Positions 17,448-26,435 are shown, numbered from the stretch's first letter. The stretch: DNA of 64,000 bases from Endozoicomonas sp965198415 (GCA_965198415.1 CBDAPN010000032.1:992001-1056000); one strand, 5' to 3'. The notes: generated from the letters alone by a model not told the origin. Translations and numbers: made by a program.

Positions 17448-17933
17448 CTAACCTTTGACCCCTTTAACCCAGTGCAATAACTCAGAGGCGGCATAGACCG
17501 CTTCAACGCCTTTGTTCATGATGTTGTCACCGGAGCGCTTTTGGGCGTCTTCCAGGCTGGCAACACCGATGACTTCGTTAATTACCGGTTTCTTAAAGCG
17601 TTTGGTGACATCCATAAAGCCTTCAAACACTCCGTTGAGTACCATTTCATCGTGGCTGGTGATGCCTTCAAGCACGACACCGAAGGCCAGAATCGCATCA
17701 ATCCTTGGGTCTTCTTCAAATAATAAGCTGGCGGCAAAGGGCAGCTCCAAAGAGCCCGGCAGTTTGTGCACGATGATGTTTTCTGCTTTTACATCCAGCG
17801 CCAGCAGTTCTTTTTGCGCCCGGTCAATCATGGCGTCAACGTACTCGCTGTGCCAGCTACTAGCGATGATCGCTATGCGGGCATGGGGTATTTTATGAAA
17901 CTGTGCAGTGGTTTTAGGAAGGCCAGCACCCAT
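17448..17933 (-). CDS. ribH: 6,7-dimethyl-8-ribityllumazine synthase
   Basis: A 161-aa lumazine synthase, penultimate enzyme of riboflavin synthesis, which forms an icosahedral or decameric shell. Family marks are ASSWHSEYVDAM near the N-terminus, PGSLELPFAA, FGVVLEGITSHDEMV with the catalytic His, and KRSGDNIMNKGVEAVYAA with the phosphate-binding Arg. The Trp-His pair in the first motif resembles the type II (RibH2) proteins, while the rest is closer to type I. AAGGAG precedes the ATG. No other rib gene is near, so this may be a second or unlinked copy. It follows bioA on the same strand, about 45 bases downstream. Confidence 0.85.
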   Translation of the reverse strand: MGAGLPKTTAQFHKIPHARIAIIASSWHSEYVDAMIDRAQKELLALDVKAENIIVHKLPGSLELPFAASLLFEEDPRIDAILAFGVVLEGITSHDEMVLNGVFEGFMDVTKRFKKPVINEVIGVASLEDAQKRSGDNIMNKGVEAVYAASELLHWVKGVKG

Positions 17934-17976
17934 AAGGAACTCCTTGATTAATGCTTTATAAAACGGGCTTTCGCAC

Positions 17977-19257
17977 TTATTGGCTGATTTTGTGCAGCAC
18001 TTTATTGATGCTACTGCACAAGGTTTGTAACTGTTCGGGGGATATTACATAAGGTGGCATTACGTACACCAGCTTGCCAAAAGGGCGTACCCACACACCT
18101 TCTGCCACAAACATTGGCTGAATTTCACTCATGTTGACCGGCGTTTTCATCTCGACCACGCCAATACCACCGAGCACGCGTACCTCCTCTACCGAAGGCA
18201 AGTCGAGGCAGGGTTGCAAAGATTCTTTCATGGTTTTTTCCAACATGGCCACCTGCGCCTGCCAATGACCACGGGATAAGATGTCGAGGCTGGCATTGGC
18301 CGCAGCACAGGCCAGCGGGTTTGCCATAAACGTCGGGCCATGCATAAACGGGCTGTGGGCCGATATTGTGCGACTGATGTTTTCGCTGCAAAGGGTTGCG
18401 GCCATGGTCATATAGCCGCCGGTTAATGCTTTGCCTACGCACATGATGTCGGGGACTACGCCGGCATGTTCGCAGGCAAAGAGTTTGCCGGTGCGGCCAA
18501 AGCCGGTGGCAATTTCATCGTGAAGTAGCAGTACCTCATATTCATCACAAAGCTGGCGCAAACGCACCAGATATTGCGGTGAATAAAAGTACATACCTCC
18601 AGCACCCTGAACAATAGGCTCAATAATAATGCCTGCCAGTTGGTGGCCAAAGCGGTCGAGAATTTGTCGCAGCTCATCAATATGCTGCTCTTCAAAAGGT
18701 TCATCAAAGCGACAGGTTGGCCGGGGCACAAAATAGTGCTGCGGTAAAATACCGGTAAACCAGTGATGCATGCCGCCGTCCGGGTCACAGATGGACATGC
18801 TGCCGGTGGTATCGCCGTAGTATCCACCCCTGACGGTGAGCATCTTGTTTTTTTCAGGCCGGTCACAGGCAATCCAAAATTGCATGGCCATTTTGATGGC
18901 CACCTCCACCGCCACGGAGCCGGAGTCGGCAAAGAATACCGTTTGCATGGACTCTGGCGTCATGCTGATTAATTTTTCAGCCAGTTTTATGGCGGGCTTG
19001 TGGGTCAGACCACCAAACATGACGTGGGAGAATTGGTCAACCTGCTTTTTTAGCGCCGCATTCATTTGCGGATGGTTATAACCATGCACCATGCACCACC
19101 AGGACGACATGCCATCAATCACCCGACGACCATCATTAAGATGCAGATAAACACCATCAGCCCCCACAACGCCAAAGGTCTCAAGCGGGTTGGTGGTGGT
19201 GCTGTAGGGGTGCCAAATGTGCTTGGCATCAAACATCATGTCTTGTGGGGTGATCAA
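17977..19257 (-). CDS. bioA: Adenosylmethionine-8-amino-7-oxononanoate aminotransferase
   Basis: A 426-aa class III PLP aminotransferase that makes 7,8-diaminopelargonate in biotin synthesis. It begins near HIWHPYSTTTNP, typical of BioA, and has the SSWWCMVHGYNHP substrate segment, the LLHDEIATGFGRTG motif and the Lys-containing CVGKALTGGYM. The best start is a TTG at 19257, since AAAGGAG lies 6-7 bases before it and the length then equals E. coli BioA; the frame extends upstream to another TTG at 19299 without such a site. No other bio gene is in the window. Confidence 0.92.
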   Translation of the reverse strand: MITPQDMMFDAKHIWHPYSTTTNPLETFGVVGADGVYLHLNDGRRVIDGMSSWWCMVHGYNHPQMNAALKKQVDQFSHVMFGGLTHKPAIKLAEKLISMTPESMQTVFFADSGSVAVEVAIKMAMQFWIACDRPEKNKMLTVRGGYYGDTTGSMSICDPDGGMHHWFTGILPQHYFVPRPTCRFDEPFEEQHIDELRQILDRFGHQLAGIIIEPIVQGAGGMYFYSPQYLVRLRQLCDEYEVLLLHDEIATGFGRTGKLFACEHAGVVPDIMCVGKALTGGYMTMAATLCSENISRTISAHSPFMHGPTFMANPLACAAANASLDILSRGHWQAQVAMLEKTMKESLQPCLDLPSVEEVRVLGGIGVVEMKTPVNMSEIQPMFVAEGVWVRPFGKLVYVMPPYVISPEQLQTLCSSINKVLHKISQ

Positions 19258-19480
19258 GCCTGGCTCCTTTGCGCTACCTCTGTACACAAGCAATTGCAAT
19301 GCGATTGTTTCGGGGGGAGAAGATAATCGGGCTAACCTTTAGGAGCAAGCACAATCACAGACCTGTGGGCTGAAAAGTGGATAAATTGGACAACTGATCC
19401 CAAAATCAGTCAACATGCGCCGCCAGGAGGCATAAACGAATTCGGGTATGTTTTCGGTCACTTAATTAATTGGGAGTAAC

Positions 19481-20326
19481 ATGCAAGCACTGTTCGTAAA
19501 CCAGCTGACCACTTTGGACTTCAGCTATCTTTGTCCCAAGCGTGGCTTGGTGGGCGAAACCTGGCTTGTGGACGTTACCCTTTGGGGAGAGCTTAATAGT
19601 GAAGGCATGGTCTTTGATTTTGGTCATGTAAAAAAACAAATCAAAGCCGAGCTCGACCGCCTTGCCGACCATCGCTTACTGGTACCCGCCAGAGAAGCCC
19701 GCATAACCACCAATGACTCCGGCTATGTCGATGTCCGTTTTGCTGCCCAAAGCGGCACGATCAGTTGCCAAGCGCCCCAGCAGGCCATTTTGGCGGTGGA
19801 TGCAACGGCCATCACCCCTGAGGGGGTAACGCCTTTTCTGGAGCGTGCTGTGATGCAAATTCTGCCTGACAACGTAGCCAAAATAGATATTCACCTGCAC
19901 ACAGAAGAGATTGACGGTGCCTACTACCACTACAGCCATGGCCTGAAAAAGCACGCTGGCGACTGCCAGCGCATTGCCCACGGCCACCGCTCACGGATTC
20001 ATATTTTTGTCGATGAACAAAGAGATGAGGCTTTAGAGGCTGAATGGGCGATAAAGTGGCAGGATATTTACCTGGCCACCCGTGAAGATTTGCAGGAAGC
20101 CTTTACCCAAGATGGTGTCGAATATTACCGCTTTGGTTACACCGCAGGTCAGGGGAGCTTCGCCATAACCCTGCCTGGCCGCGACTGTTACCTGATTGAC
20201 TCAGATACCACCGTTGAGTTGTTGGCCTGCCACCTTGTGCATTGTGTGGCACAGAGCAGGCCGGGTAAAAATATTAAGGTCATAGCATATGAAGGGCTAG
20301 ATAAAGGCTCTATGGTTTGCCAGTAA
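19481..20326 (+). CDS. 6-carboxytetrahydropterin synthase-like protein (double-domain)
   Basis: A 281-aa member of the 6-pyruvoyl-tetrahydropterin/QueD family. Residues 1-60 show the fold's opening (DFSYLCPKRGLVGETW, GMVFDFGHVKK), and a second set of conserved histidines is at about residues 145-170 (YHYSHGLKKHAGDCQRIAHGHRSRI). This is longer than the 120-residue QueD and matches a two-domain gammaproteobacterial subfamily. A role in queuosine or pterin metabolism is inferred. GGGAG precedes the ATG. The gene stands alone. Confidence 0.8.
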   Translation: MQALFVNQLTTLDFSYLCPKRGLVGETWLVDVTLWGELNSEGMVFDFGHVKKQIKAELDRLADHRLLVPAREARITTNDSGYVDVRFAAQSGTISCQAPQQAILAVDATAITPEGVTPFLERAVMQILPDNVAKIDIHLHTEEIDGAYYHYSHGLKKHAGDCQRIAHGHRSRIHIFVDEQRDEALEAEWAIKWQDIYLATREDLQEAFTQDGVEYYRFGYTAGQGSFAITLPGRDCYLIDSDTTVELLACHLVHCVAQSRPGKNIKVIAYEGLDKGSMVCQ

Positions 20327-20332
20327 GACTGT

Positions 20333-20566
20333 TCAGGCAGCGGGTCTGGAGTTTTTAAGACGATTCCAGACTTTTTCATGAAAATAGTACGCTACGGTAT
20401 TCACCGCCGGTTCCACCAAAGCCAGTGCGCCACCAACCAGTACATCGCCGGTCATAAGGTAACCCACCAAAAACGCCACACAACAATGCACCATTGCAAA
20501 GGAAGCGGTTTTAGCCATAGGAGCCGATCGACCCATAGGTTTCGTCATTAAAGCTGCTTTAGCCAT
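20333..20566 (-). CDS. Small DUF2061 membrane protein
   Basis: A 77-aa protein matching DUF2061: KTASFAMVHCCVAFLVGYLMTG, then an Ala-rich helix ending LVEPAVNTVAYYFHEKVWNR. It has two predicted membrane helices and unknown function. The gene lies tail-to-tail with the QueD-like gene, 6 bases away. A Fur-like palindrome sits about 40 bases upstream of its ATG, so iron control is likely for this gene, the divergent one, or both. Confidence 0.85.
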   Translation of the reverse strand: MAKAALMTKPMGRSAPMAKTASFAMVHCCVAFLVGYLMTGDVLVGGALALVEPAVNTVAYYFHEKVWNRLKNSRPAA

Positions 20567-20606
20567 ATTTTTGCCTCGAAAGTTGACTTCTGTTTTAACT
20601 ATTTTA

Positions 20607-20621
20607 TGAGAATAATTCTCA
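20607..20621. promoter_or_regulatory. Fur-like operator
   Basis: TGAGAATAATTCTCA is a perfect 7-1-7 inverted repeat and differs from the Fur core TGATAATNATTATCA at two symmetric positions. It lies between the DUF2061 gene (minus) and an unknown 223-aa gene (plus). Binding is inferred. Confidence 0.65.
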
Positions 20622-20720
20622 TTTGCAAAAAAAAAGAGAAAAAAACTTACATTTAGCAGGGAATTATTTCACTCCGGCTGCACTAACCTTAAAGATAATG
20701 ACTGCAAAGGAGAGCGCACT

Positions 20721-21392
20721 ATGTCATCGTCAATCGATCATCTGAACAACCGAGCCGTCCAACCAAACCCTCTCAAAGACCCGGAGCTAGGAGCCTCTTT
20801 GCAGGCAACCGCTAAAGAAAATGAGGAACAAGCGTTTGCCAGAATCCTCGTTGAATTGCCGAAAACGCTGGAACTGGATTTCAACAAAGTCGAAAACCTC
20901 ATGGTAAATCTTAGTGCAACCCACCCCTTTCGCCCCGATACAGCCCTTGGAAAACAACCCGAATTAGCAACTATTGAGGCCAGCAACGATGTTCAGTCTG
21001 CCCCAGTGGCGCCGGTCGGGCCAGCTGCTGCAGGTACTTATGTCGATAACCTGAGACAGGTCAATCAAATTCTGGCCAGTTACGACACCAGGCTCCAGCA
21101 AGTATTTGACAACATGGCGCTTTCCCGCTCCGCCAGAAAGCCAGAGCTGGCAAATATGGGGGTGGAATACGAGCGTTTAATGACATTTACCCGGCAAACG
21201 TCCTACCGCTTTCAGCAAGCCATTGAGCTGATTCCAGAAACCCTGCCAGAAAATACCAACACGCCAATTGCCCGGCTGATGCCTGAGTTCTCAGCAAAAT
21301 TGATTCAAGCGGACAGCGAGTTTCAATTGATCTACCACGCTGTGCAGCAAGAGCTGAAACAGGCAGGTATTGCTTTAAGGAGTAGGTTCTGA
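20721..21392 (+). CDS. Uncharacterised 223-aa protein
   Basis: Not recognised. It is a soluble, largely helical protein with no signal peptide or membrane segment and a Pro/Ala-rich hinge at about residues 90-110 (SAPVAPVGPAAAG). AAGGAG precedes the ATG at the normal distance, and the codon use looks like that of its neighbours. The Fur-like site is about 100 bases upstream. It converges with the paralog cluster. Confidence 0.6.
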   Translation: MSSSIDHLNNRAVQPNPLKDPELGASLQATAKENEEQAFARILVELPKTLELDFNKVENLMVNLSATHPFRPDTALGKQPELATIEASNDVQSAPVAPVGPAAAGTYVDNLRQVNQILASYDTRLQQVFDNMALSRSARKPELANMGVEYERLMTFTRQTSYRFQQAIELIPETLPENTNTPIARLMPEFSAKLIQADSEFQLIYHAVQQELKQAGIALRSRF

Positions 21393-21465
21393 CACTTCCC
21401 GACCTATCGCACCCCAAAGGGGCATAAAGCCGATGCTTTACGCAATCACAGGTAAACGACAGCCC

Positions 21466-21489
21466 GCCGGGAGCTGCAATACTCCCGGC
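21466..21489. terminator. Hairpin between convergent genes
   Basis: GCCGGGAG, 8 bases, CTCCCGGC form a perfect 8-bp GC-rich stem between the 223-aa gene and the first paralog. No T-run follows on either strand, so activity is uncertain. Confidence 0.4.
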
Positions 21490-21492
21490 ACA

Positions 21493-22119
21493 CTAAATCA
21501 GCTCATTGCCACTAATGGCTAACTTTAGCCTGCTCCACTGCTCACTGAATTCTGGCGCTGGTTTAAAGTGCGCCGATGCCTTCACCGAGTTCATCACCTC
21601 ATCAATATGGGATCGGTTTCGATTGACTAGCTCACAGGTAGCGGCAACGGATGTACCAAGCGACGCGCCAATCAATGCAGCCCCCACCACGGGAACCTTG
21701 AAGATAACGCTGGCCGTAGCCACAAAGCCGAACAGGCCAGCGGTCAGCGTCAATGGGGTTGATGCCACTGCAAATGCTAAATACCCGGCGGACATCCCCA
21801 GATCACAACCTTTCACGGTATATTCGGTGATTTTTTTGCTGGCCGTTTTGAAATCACTGCCCTTAATGCCTTCATTAATGGCATAAAATGTACCCACCAA
21901 CGCACCAAGGCTTATTCCGGCAACAAACCCTACCGTTCTGCCCGCAAAAGTGCTCACTGTATAGGCAGCACGGGCTAAGTACATACTCGGCATCATAAAC
22001 AGGCCAAAGGAGTATTTGGCGGTTTTACAGACAACAGATTTTACAATATCCCCGGTAGAATAGGTTCCGTACTTCGGGCACGGCATGGTAACAGGACTTG
22101 CTGCTCCACTGATGTTCAT
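21493..22119 (-). CDS. Bilobed-hydrophobic membrane protein, paralog A
   Basis: A 208-aa unrecognised protein and the most divergent member of the local family. It shares the family's core (hydrophobic helix, GFVAGISLGALVG, then ITEYTVKGCDLG), followed by a second hydrophobic lobe (about residues 125-165) and a polar C-terminus. Glycine-zipper spacing suggests helix packing in a membrane. The ATG at 22119 has GGAG 6-8 bases upstream; a TTG at 22134 is an alternative. Its 5' third is copied at 24670-24846. Confidence 0.6.
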   Translation of the reverse strand: MNISGAASPVTMPCPKYGTYSTGDIVKSVVCKTAKYSFGLFMMPSMYLARAAYTVSTFAGRTVGFVAGISLGALVGTFYAINEGIKGSDFKTASKKITEYTVKGCDLGMSAGYLAFAVASTPLTLTAGLFGFVATASVIFKVPVVGAALIGASLGTSVAATCELVNRNRSHIDEVMNSVKASAHFKPAPEFSEQWSRLKLAISGNELI

Positions 22120-22547
22120 CAAAATCTCCAGCAATTTTATAAAACACGATGGTTCGACCAGGATTTATGTATTTAGTTCCCCATACATTTTTTTTGATGC
22201 TTTTATTTGTATAGGTGAAAAAGAAACTTGCATGCCGCAGATAAAAATAAGACAAAAAGGCTGGATAAAATGAAGCGCTCAAAATATGCAGCGCTTAAAA
22301 TAAGTGCCTGAAAAAATTACGATTAATCCCACTAGAAAATTAACCAACAGAAAATTCTGATCATTTAAAGGCACTTTCCATCAGAAAGTAATTACACTGA
22401 ACAGCACTGAGAATACCGCATAAATATTTTTGCAGCTTTAGATCCAGGATGTATACCCTTAGCTTGTTGGTTCTTCAGGTCTTTAGACTCCTTGTCTTCT
22501 TACACAATAAACGCACCAACCTCTACGGGCTTTTTTCCGGCTTTGGT

Positions 22548-23357
22548 TTATAACCGGCATAGATACTGGACTTCTTCAAAGGTATTTTTGAACTGAGCCT
22601 TGGAACCTTTTATTTTCTCTTCTGGTTTAGCTTCGGCATTTTTAGTCTTGGACTCATCACTTTGCTCTTTCTTCTCGGGTGACTTGGAAAAAATAAAGTT
22701 CTTATCCACAAGGGCGTTCATTTTGGCATTAATTTTAGAAGAGCCTTTATGAGCAACCTCACTGGCTGACAGCACGGCAGCAGCTAAAGAAGTTCCCAGA
22801 AGAATGTTCGCCAGCCAGGGTTTACCTAGCAGTAATGAGATTTCGACAGATGCCACAACAATCGCTGTGATCGCAAATACAGGTGCTCCAATAACAACAC
22901 CCGTCACTCTCCCTACCGATGTACCCTTGCAGCAGCCTTTAACGGCATATTCGGACAGCTTTTTGAAAGCCTGATTGCAGCCATTACCTCGCACAATCTC
23001 CCGCAATGCTGGTCCTACTCCAACCAATGAACCAAGAGCCAGTCCAGAAGCAAAGCCAACCGCACGGCCGCCATAAACAAAGGCATTAAAAAATGCATGC
23101 GAAACTTGAATGACTGGAAAAGCAAGCAAATTGCTGAAGTATCGTAAAGTATTCCAGCAAACGTAAATTACGTAGTCATTCTTAGAAAACTTTTTCATTT
23201 CGCTTTGATTAGCACTGGCTGTTTTAGGCGTCTTAACATCAACTTCAACGGATTTGATATTAGAAGAATTTGCCTGACCGTCTTTAAACTGAGTATTTGA
23301 GTTAGCCACCGCCGGCATACCATTAACAACCTGAACAGTGTTTATAGTTTGTATCAT
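22548..23357 (-). CDS. Bilobed-hydrophobic membrane protein, paralog B
   Basis: A 269-aa unrecognised protein: a polar N-terminus of about 60 residues (QVVNGMPA, then KSVEVD), a first hydrophobic lobe (about 65-125, RAVGFASGLALGSLVGVG), an invariant block ALREIVRGNGCNQAFKKLSE followed by YAVKGC, a second hydrophobic lobe (about 150-200) and a Lys/Glu-rich tail. AGGAGG precedes the ATG. There is no Sec signal peptide. The layout recalls bilobed membrane effectors; function is unknown. In-frame codons continue beyond the TAA to 22392. Confidence 0.65.
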   Translation of the reverse strand: MIQTINTVQVVNGMPAVANSNTQFKDGQANSSNIKSVEVDVKTPKTASANQSEMKKFSKNDYVIYVCWNTLRYFSNLLAFPVIQVSHAFFNAFVYGGRAVGFASGLALGSLVGVGPALREIVRGNGCNQAFKKLSEYAVKGCCKGTSVGRVTGVVIGAPVFAITAIVVASVEISLLLGKPWLANILLGTSLAAAVLSASEVAHKGSSKINAKMNALVDKNFIFSKSPEKKEQSDESKTKNAEAKPEEKIKGSKAQFKNTFEEVQYLCRL

Positions 23358-23636
23358 TTGATCCTCCTATAGCTTTCCTGATACGTAAGCATGGACAAAT
23401 CATATTTTTAAAAGTTCCCCAAAAAAATTTATTTTAAATTGATAGAAAAAACTACTCCTTCATAGAGAACAATCTACAGCAATATTATTAAACTCATCAC
23501 AGCTATATCCAGATGATTTTAAAAAAATTATGCCCAATGCCACACAATTTTTCCAAGCTGTACAACCGCTATAAATATCTAAAAATAACAGTGCTTTTGC
23601 CACTAAATTTCACCAAGGTGCTCAAAATTCAGGTAT

Positions 23637-23724
23637 GCTTTGCCTGCCCGTCTTTACATTGAACATTTGAGTTAGCCGCCGGCATACCATTAACAAACGG
23701 AGCAATGTTTGTAATTTGTATTAT
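23637..23724 (-). pseudogene. N-terminal remnant of a further paralog copy
   Basis: About 88 bases correspond to the first 28-29 codons of paralogs B-D (NGMPAANSNVQ is readable). The start codon has become ATA, and the ribosome site TAGGAGG has become TAGAAGC. It is bounded at 23637-23644 by GCTTTGCC, a string found both in the coding N-terminus and in the upstream region of the other copies. Confidence 0.75.
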
Positions 23725-24253
23725 TGAGTGCTTCTATGTTTTTTTGATACGCTACAAACATTACTGAGATCATAAATAGAGGTGTTCCAATAACAATACC
23801 GGCCCAACTCCCTAAAGATGTACCCTTGTTGCAGCCTTTAACAGCATATTCCGACAGTTTTTTGAAAGCCTGATTACAACCATTACCTCGTACAATCTCC
23901 CGCAATGCTGGCCCTACTCCAACCAATGAACCAAGAGCCAGTCCAGAAGCCAAGCCTACCGCACCGCCGCCATAAACACAGGCATTAAAGAATGCACGCG
24001 AAACGTGAATGACTGGAAAAGCAACCAAATGGACGGCGCATCGTAAAATATTCCAGATAGCGTTAATTGCGTATTCAAACTTAGATAGCTGTTTAATTTC
24101 GCTTTGATTAGTATTGGCAGCTTTAGGTATCTTATTATCAACTTCAACGGATTTGATATTAGGTGGCTTTGCCTGACCGTCGTTAGATTGAACATTTGAG
24201 TTAGCCGCCGGCATACCATTAACAACCGGAGCAGTGTTTGTAAATTGTATCAT
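23690..24253 (-). pseudogene. Truncated paralog C
   Basis: A 187-aa frame. The first about 170 residues match paralogs B and D (polar N-terminus, first lobe, invariant ALREIVRGNGCNQAFKKLSE block, start of the second lobe). Then, at about 23745-23755, the sequence switches to the 5' region of another copy, ending in an unrelated tail (YQKNIEALNNTNYKHCSVC). The second lobe is incomplete and the Lys/Glu tail is lost. The ribosome site TAGGAGG and the ATG are intact, so a truncated protein could still be made. Confidence 0.7.
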
Positions 24254-24581
24254 TGAGACCTCCTATTTTTTTGATCCGTTAGGATTGACAAATCATATCT
24301 TTAAAAGTTCCCAAAAGAATTTAAATTGATAGAAAAACTTTTCCTTAATAGAGAACAATCTGCAGGAATATTATTAAACTCATCACAGCTATATTCAGAT
24401 GATTTTAAAAAAATCATGCCAAATGCCACACAATTTTTCCAAGCTGTACAACCACTATAAATTCTAAAATAAGAGTACTTTTGTCACTATCTTTCACCAA
24501 AGTGCTCAAAATTCAGGTATGCTTTGCCCGACCTGAACAAATAAGCACCTTAGTGCAATAATATTAAAAAGAGCCTAACTC

Positions 24582-24701
24582 ATGTCTTGTAGAAATTATT
24601 TAAACAAAAACATTTTATTGCTTCTCACCCTATGCACCGCCCAACCAAAAGCGGAAGACCAGCCGCCTCTCGTTCTGCCCGCAAAAGTGCTCACTGTATA
24701 G
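24582..24701 (+). pseudogene. Chimeric mini-ORF: RND-adaptor signal peptide fused to duplicated DNA
   Basis: The first 88 bases equal the start of the adaptor gene at 26436, including its leader. The frame then crosses the duplication junction (about 24669) and ends after 10 new codons, giving a 39-aa product. The upstream region is also copied, so it may be transcribed. It is probably debris; a short secreted peptide cannot be excluded. Confidence 0.7.
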
Positions 24702-24711
24702 GTAGCACGGG

Positions 24712-24846
24712 CTAAGGCATCATAAACAGGCCAAAGGAGTATTTGGCGGTTTTACAGACAACAGATTTTGCAATATTCCCAGTAGAATACGTTCCGTACT
24801 TCGGGCACGGCATGGTAACAGGACTTGCTGCTCCACTGATGTTCAT
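24712..24846 (-). pseudogene. 5' remnant of paralog A
   Basis: 44 codons nearly identical to the start of paralog A (MNISGAASPVTMPCPKYG onward). A loss of about 10 bases after FGLFMMP creates a TAG stop, and the copy ends at the duplication junction soon after. Confidence 0.8.
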
Positions 24847-25265
24847 CAAAATCTCCAGCAATTTTATAAAAAACGATGGTTCGACCAGGATTTAGTTCCC
24901 CATACATTTTTTTGCTGCTTTTATTTGTATAGGTGAAAAAGAAACTTGCATGGCGCAGATAAAAATAAGACAAAAAGGTTTGGAAAATGAAGCGCTCAAA
25001 ATATGCAGCGCTTAAAATAAGTGCCCAAAAAAACTCCGAATAATCCCACTAGAAAATCAACCAACAGAAAATTCTGATAATTTAAAGGCACTTTCCATCA
25101 GAAAGTAATTACACTGAACAGCACTGGAAATACTCCATAAATATTTTTGCAGCTTTAGATCCAGGCTGCATACCCTTAGTTTGTTGGTTCTTCAGGTCTT
25201 TAGACTCTTTGTCTTCTTACACTATAAACGCACCAACCTCTACGGGCTTTCTTTCCGGCTTTGCT

Positions 25266-26096
25266 TTATCTCCGGCATAGCTCTTGGATTTCTGTAAAGT
25301 TTGCTTCGAGCCGATTATTGGAATCTTTTATTTTCTCCTTTGGTTTATCTTTTGGTTTCTCTTCTGGTTTATCTTCGGCATTTTTGGCCTTGGACTCATC
25401 CCCTTGCTTTTTCTCTTCAGGTAACGGGGGTAAGTTATAGTTCTTATCCACAAGGGCATTCATTTTGGCATTTATTTCAGAAGAGCCTTTATGAGCAACC
25501 TCACTGGCTGACACCCCGGCAGCAGCTAAACAAGTTCCCAAAAGAACCCCGACCAGCCAGGGTTTACCCATCAGTAATGAGAGTTCGGCAGATGCTACAA
25601 TAATTACTGAGATCGCAAATAGAGGTGCTCCAATAAAAATACCCCCCCAACTCCCTACATATGTACCCTTGTTGCAGCCTTTAACGGCATATTCCGACAG
25701 TTTTTTGAAAGCCTGATTGCAACCATTACCTCGCACAATCTCCCGCAATGCTGGCCCTACTCCAACCAATGACCCAAGAGCCAGTCCAGAAACAAAGCCT
25801 ACCGCACGGCTGCCATAAATAGCAGCTTGAAAGACTGAATGTGAAATTTGAATGACTGGAAAAGCAAGCAAATGGCTGGCATATCGCAAAGTATTCCAGA
25901 TAACGTAAATTGCGTAGTCACCCTTAGAAAGCTTTTTAATTTTGCTTTGATCAGTATTGGCGGCTTTAGGCGTCTTATTATCAACTTCAACGGATTTGAT
26001 ATTAGATGGCTTTGCCTGACCGTCTTTAGATTGAACATTTGAGTTAGCCGCCGGCATACCATTAACAACCGGAGCAGTGTTTGTAATTTGTATCAT
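25266..26096 (-). CDS. Bilobed-hydrophobic membrane protein, paralog D
   Basis: A 276-aa unrecognised protein, closest to paralog B, with the same order: a polar N-terminus (APVVNGMPAANSNVQSKDGQ), lobe one, the invariant ALREIVRGNGCNQAFKKLSE block, lobe two, then a longer charged tail with KPEEKPKDKPKEKIKD. TAGGAGG precedes the ATG. Its core is almost identical to B and C at DNA level while the flanks differ, which suggests gene conversion. It is divergent from the RND operon. Confidence 0.65.
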   Translation of the reverse strand: MIQITNTAPVVNGMPAANSNVQSKDGQAKPSNIKSVEVDNKTPKAANTDQSKIKKLSKGDYAIYVIWNTLRYASHLLAFPVIQISHSVFQAAIYGSRAVGFVSGLALGSLVGVGPALREIVRGNGCNQAFKKLSEYAVKGCNKGTYVGSWGGIFIGAPLFAISVIIVASAELSLLMGKPWLVGVLLGTCLAAAGVSASEVAHKGSSEINAKMNALVDKNYNLPPLPEEKKQGDESKAKNAEDKPEEKPKDKPKEKIKDSNNRLEANFTEIQELCRR

Positions 26097-26435
26097 TGAG
26101 TCCTCCTATATTTTTCTTTGATACGTTAGTGTGGACAAATCATATCTTTAAAAGTTCCCAAAATAATTTAATTTAAATTGAAAGAAAAAAATTTTCCTTA
26201 ATAGAGAACAATCTGCAGCAATATTATTAAACTCATCACCGCTTTATTCAGATGATTTAAAAAAATTATGCCAAATGCCACACAATTTTTCCAAGCTGTG
26301 CAACCGCTATAAATATCTAAAAACAAGAGTGCTTTTGCCACTAAATTTCACCAAAGTGCTCAAAATTCAGGTATTCTTTGCCCGACCTGAACAACAAAGC
26401 ACCTTAGTACAACAATATTAAAAAGAGCCTAACTC
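26097..26435. other. Divergent intergenic region, paralog D / RND operon
   Basis: About 340 AT-rich bases. The same block occurs upstream of paralogs B and C (23358-23636, 24254-24581). It should hold promoters for both directions; I cannot fix a -35/-10 pair with confidence. Confidence 0.4.

Larger units (their letters stand above)
21934..24669. repeat. Segmental tandem duplication, copy 1
   Basis: From inside paralog A to inside a truncated RND-adaptor gene. It holds the 5' end of paralog A, the gap 22120-22547 (inverted repeat AAGCGCT/AGCGCTT near 22272, nothing else), paralog B, the gap 23358-23636, a remnant, truncated paralog C and the gap 24254-24581. The order and sequence of most blocks repeat in copy 2. 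It is about 880 bases longer than copy 2 because it carries paralog C and the remnant. Confidence 0.85.

Noticed and set aside
22025..22282. ORF YFYLRHASFFFTY... repeated at 24752-24973
   Set aside because: The similarity comes from the segmental duplication; it is an out-of-frame reading over the start of paralog A and its leader.
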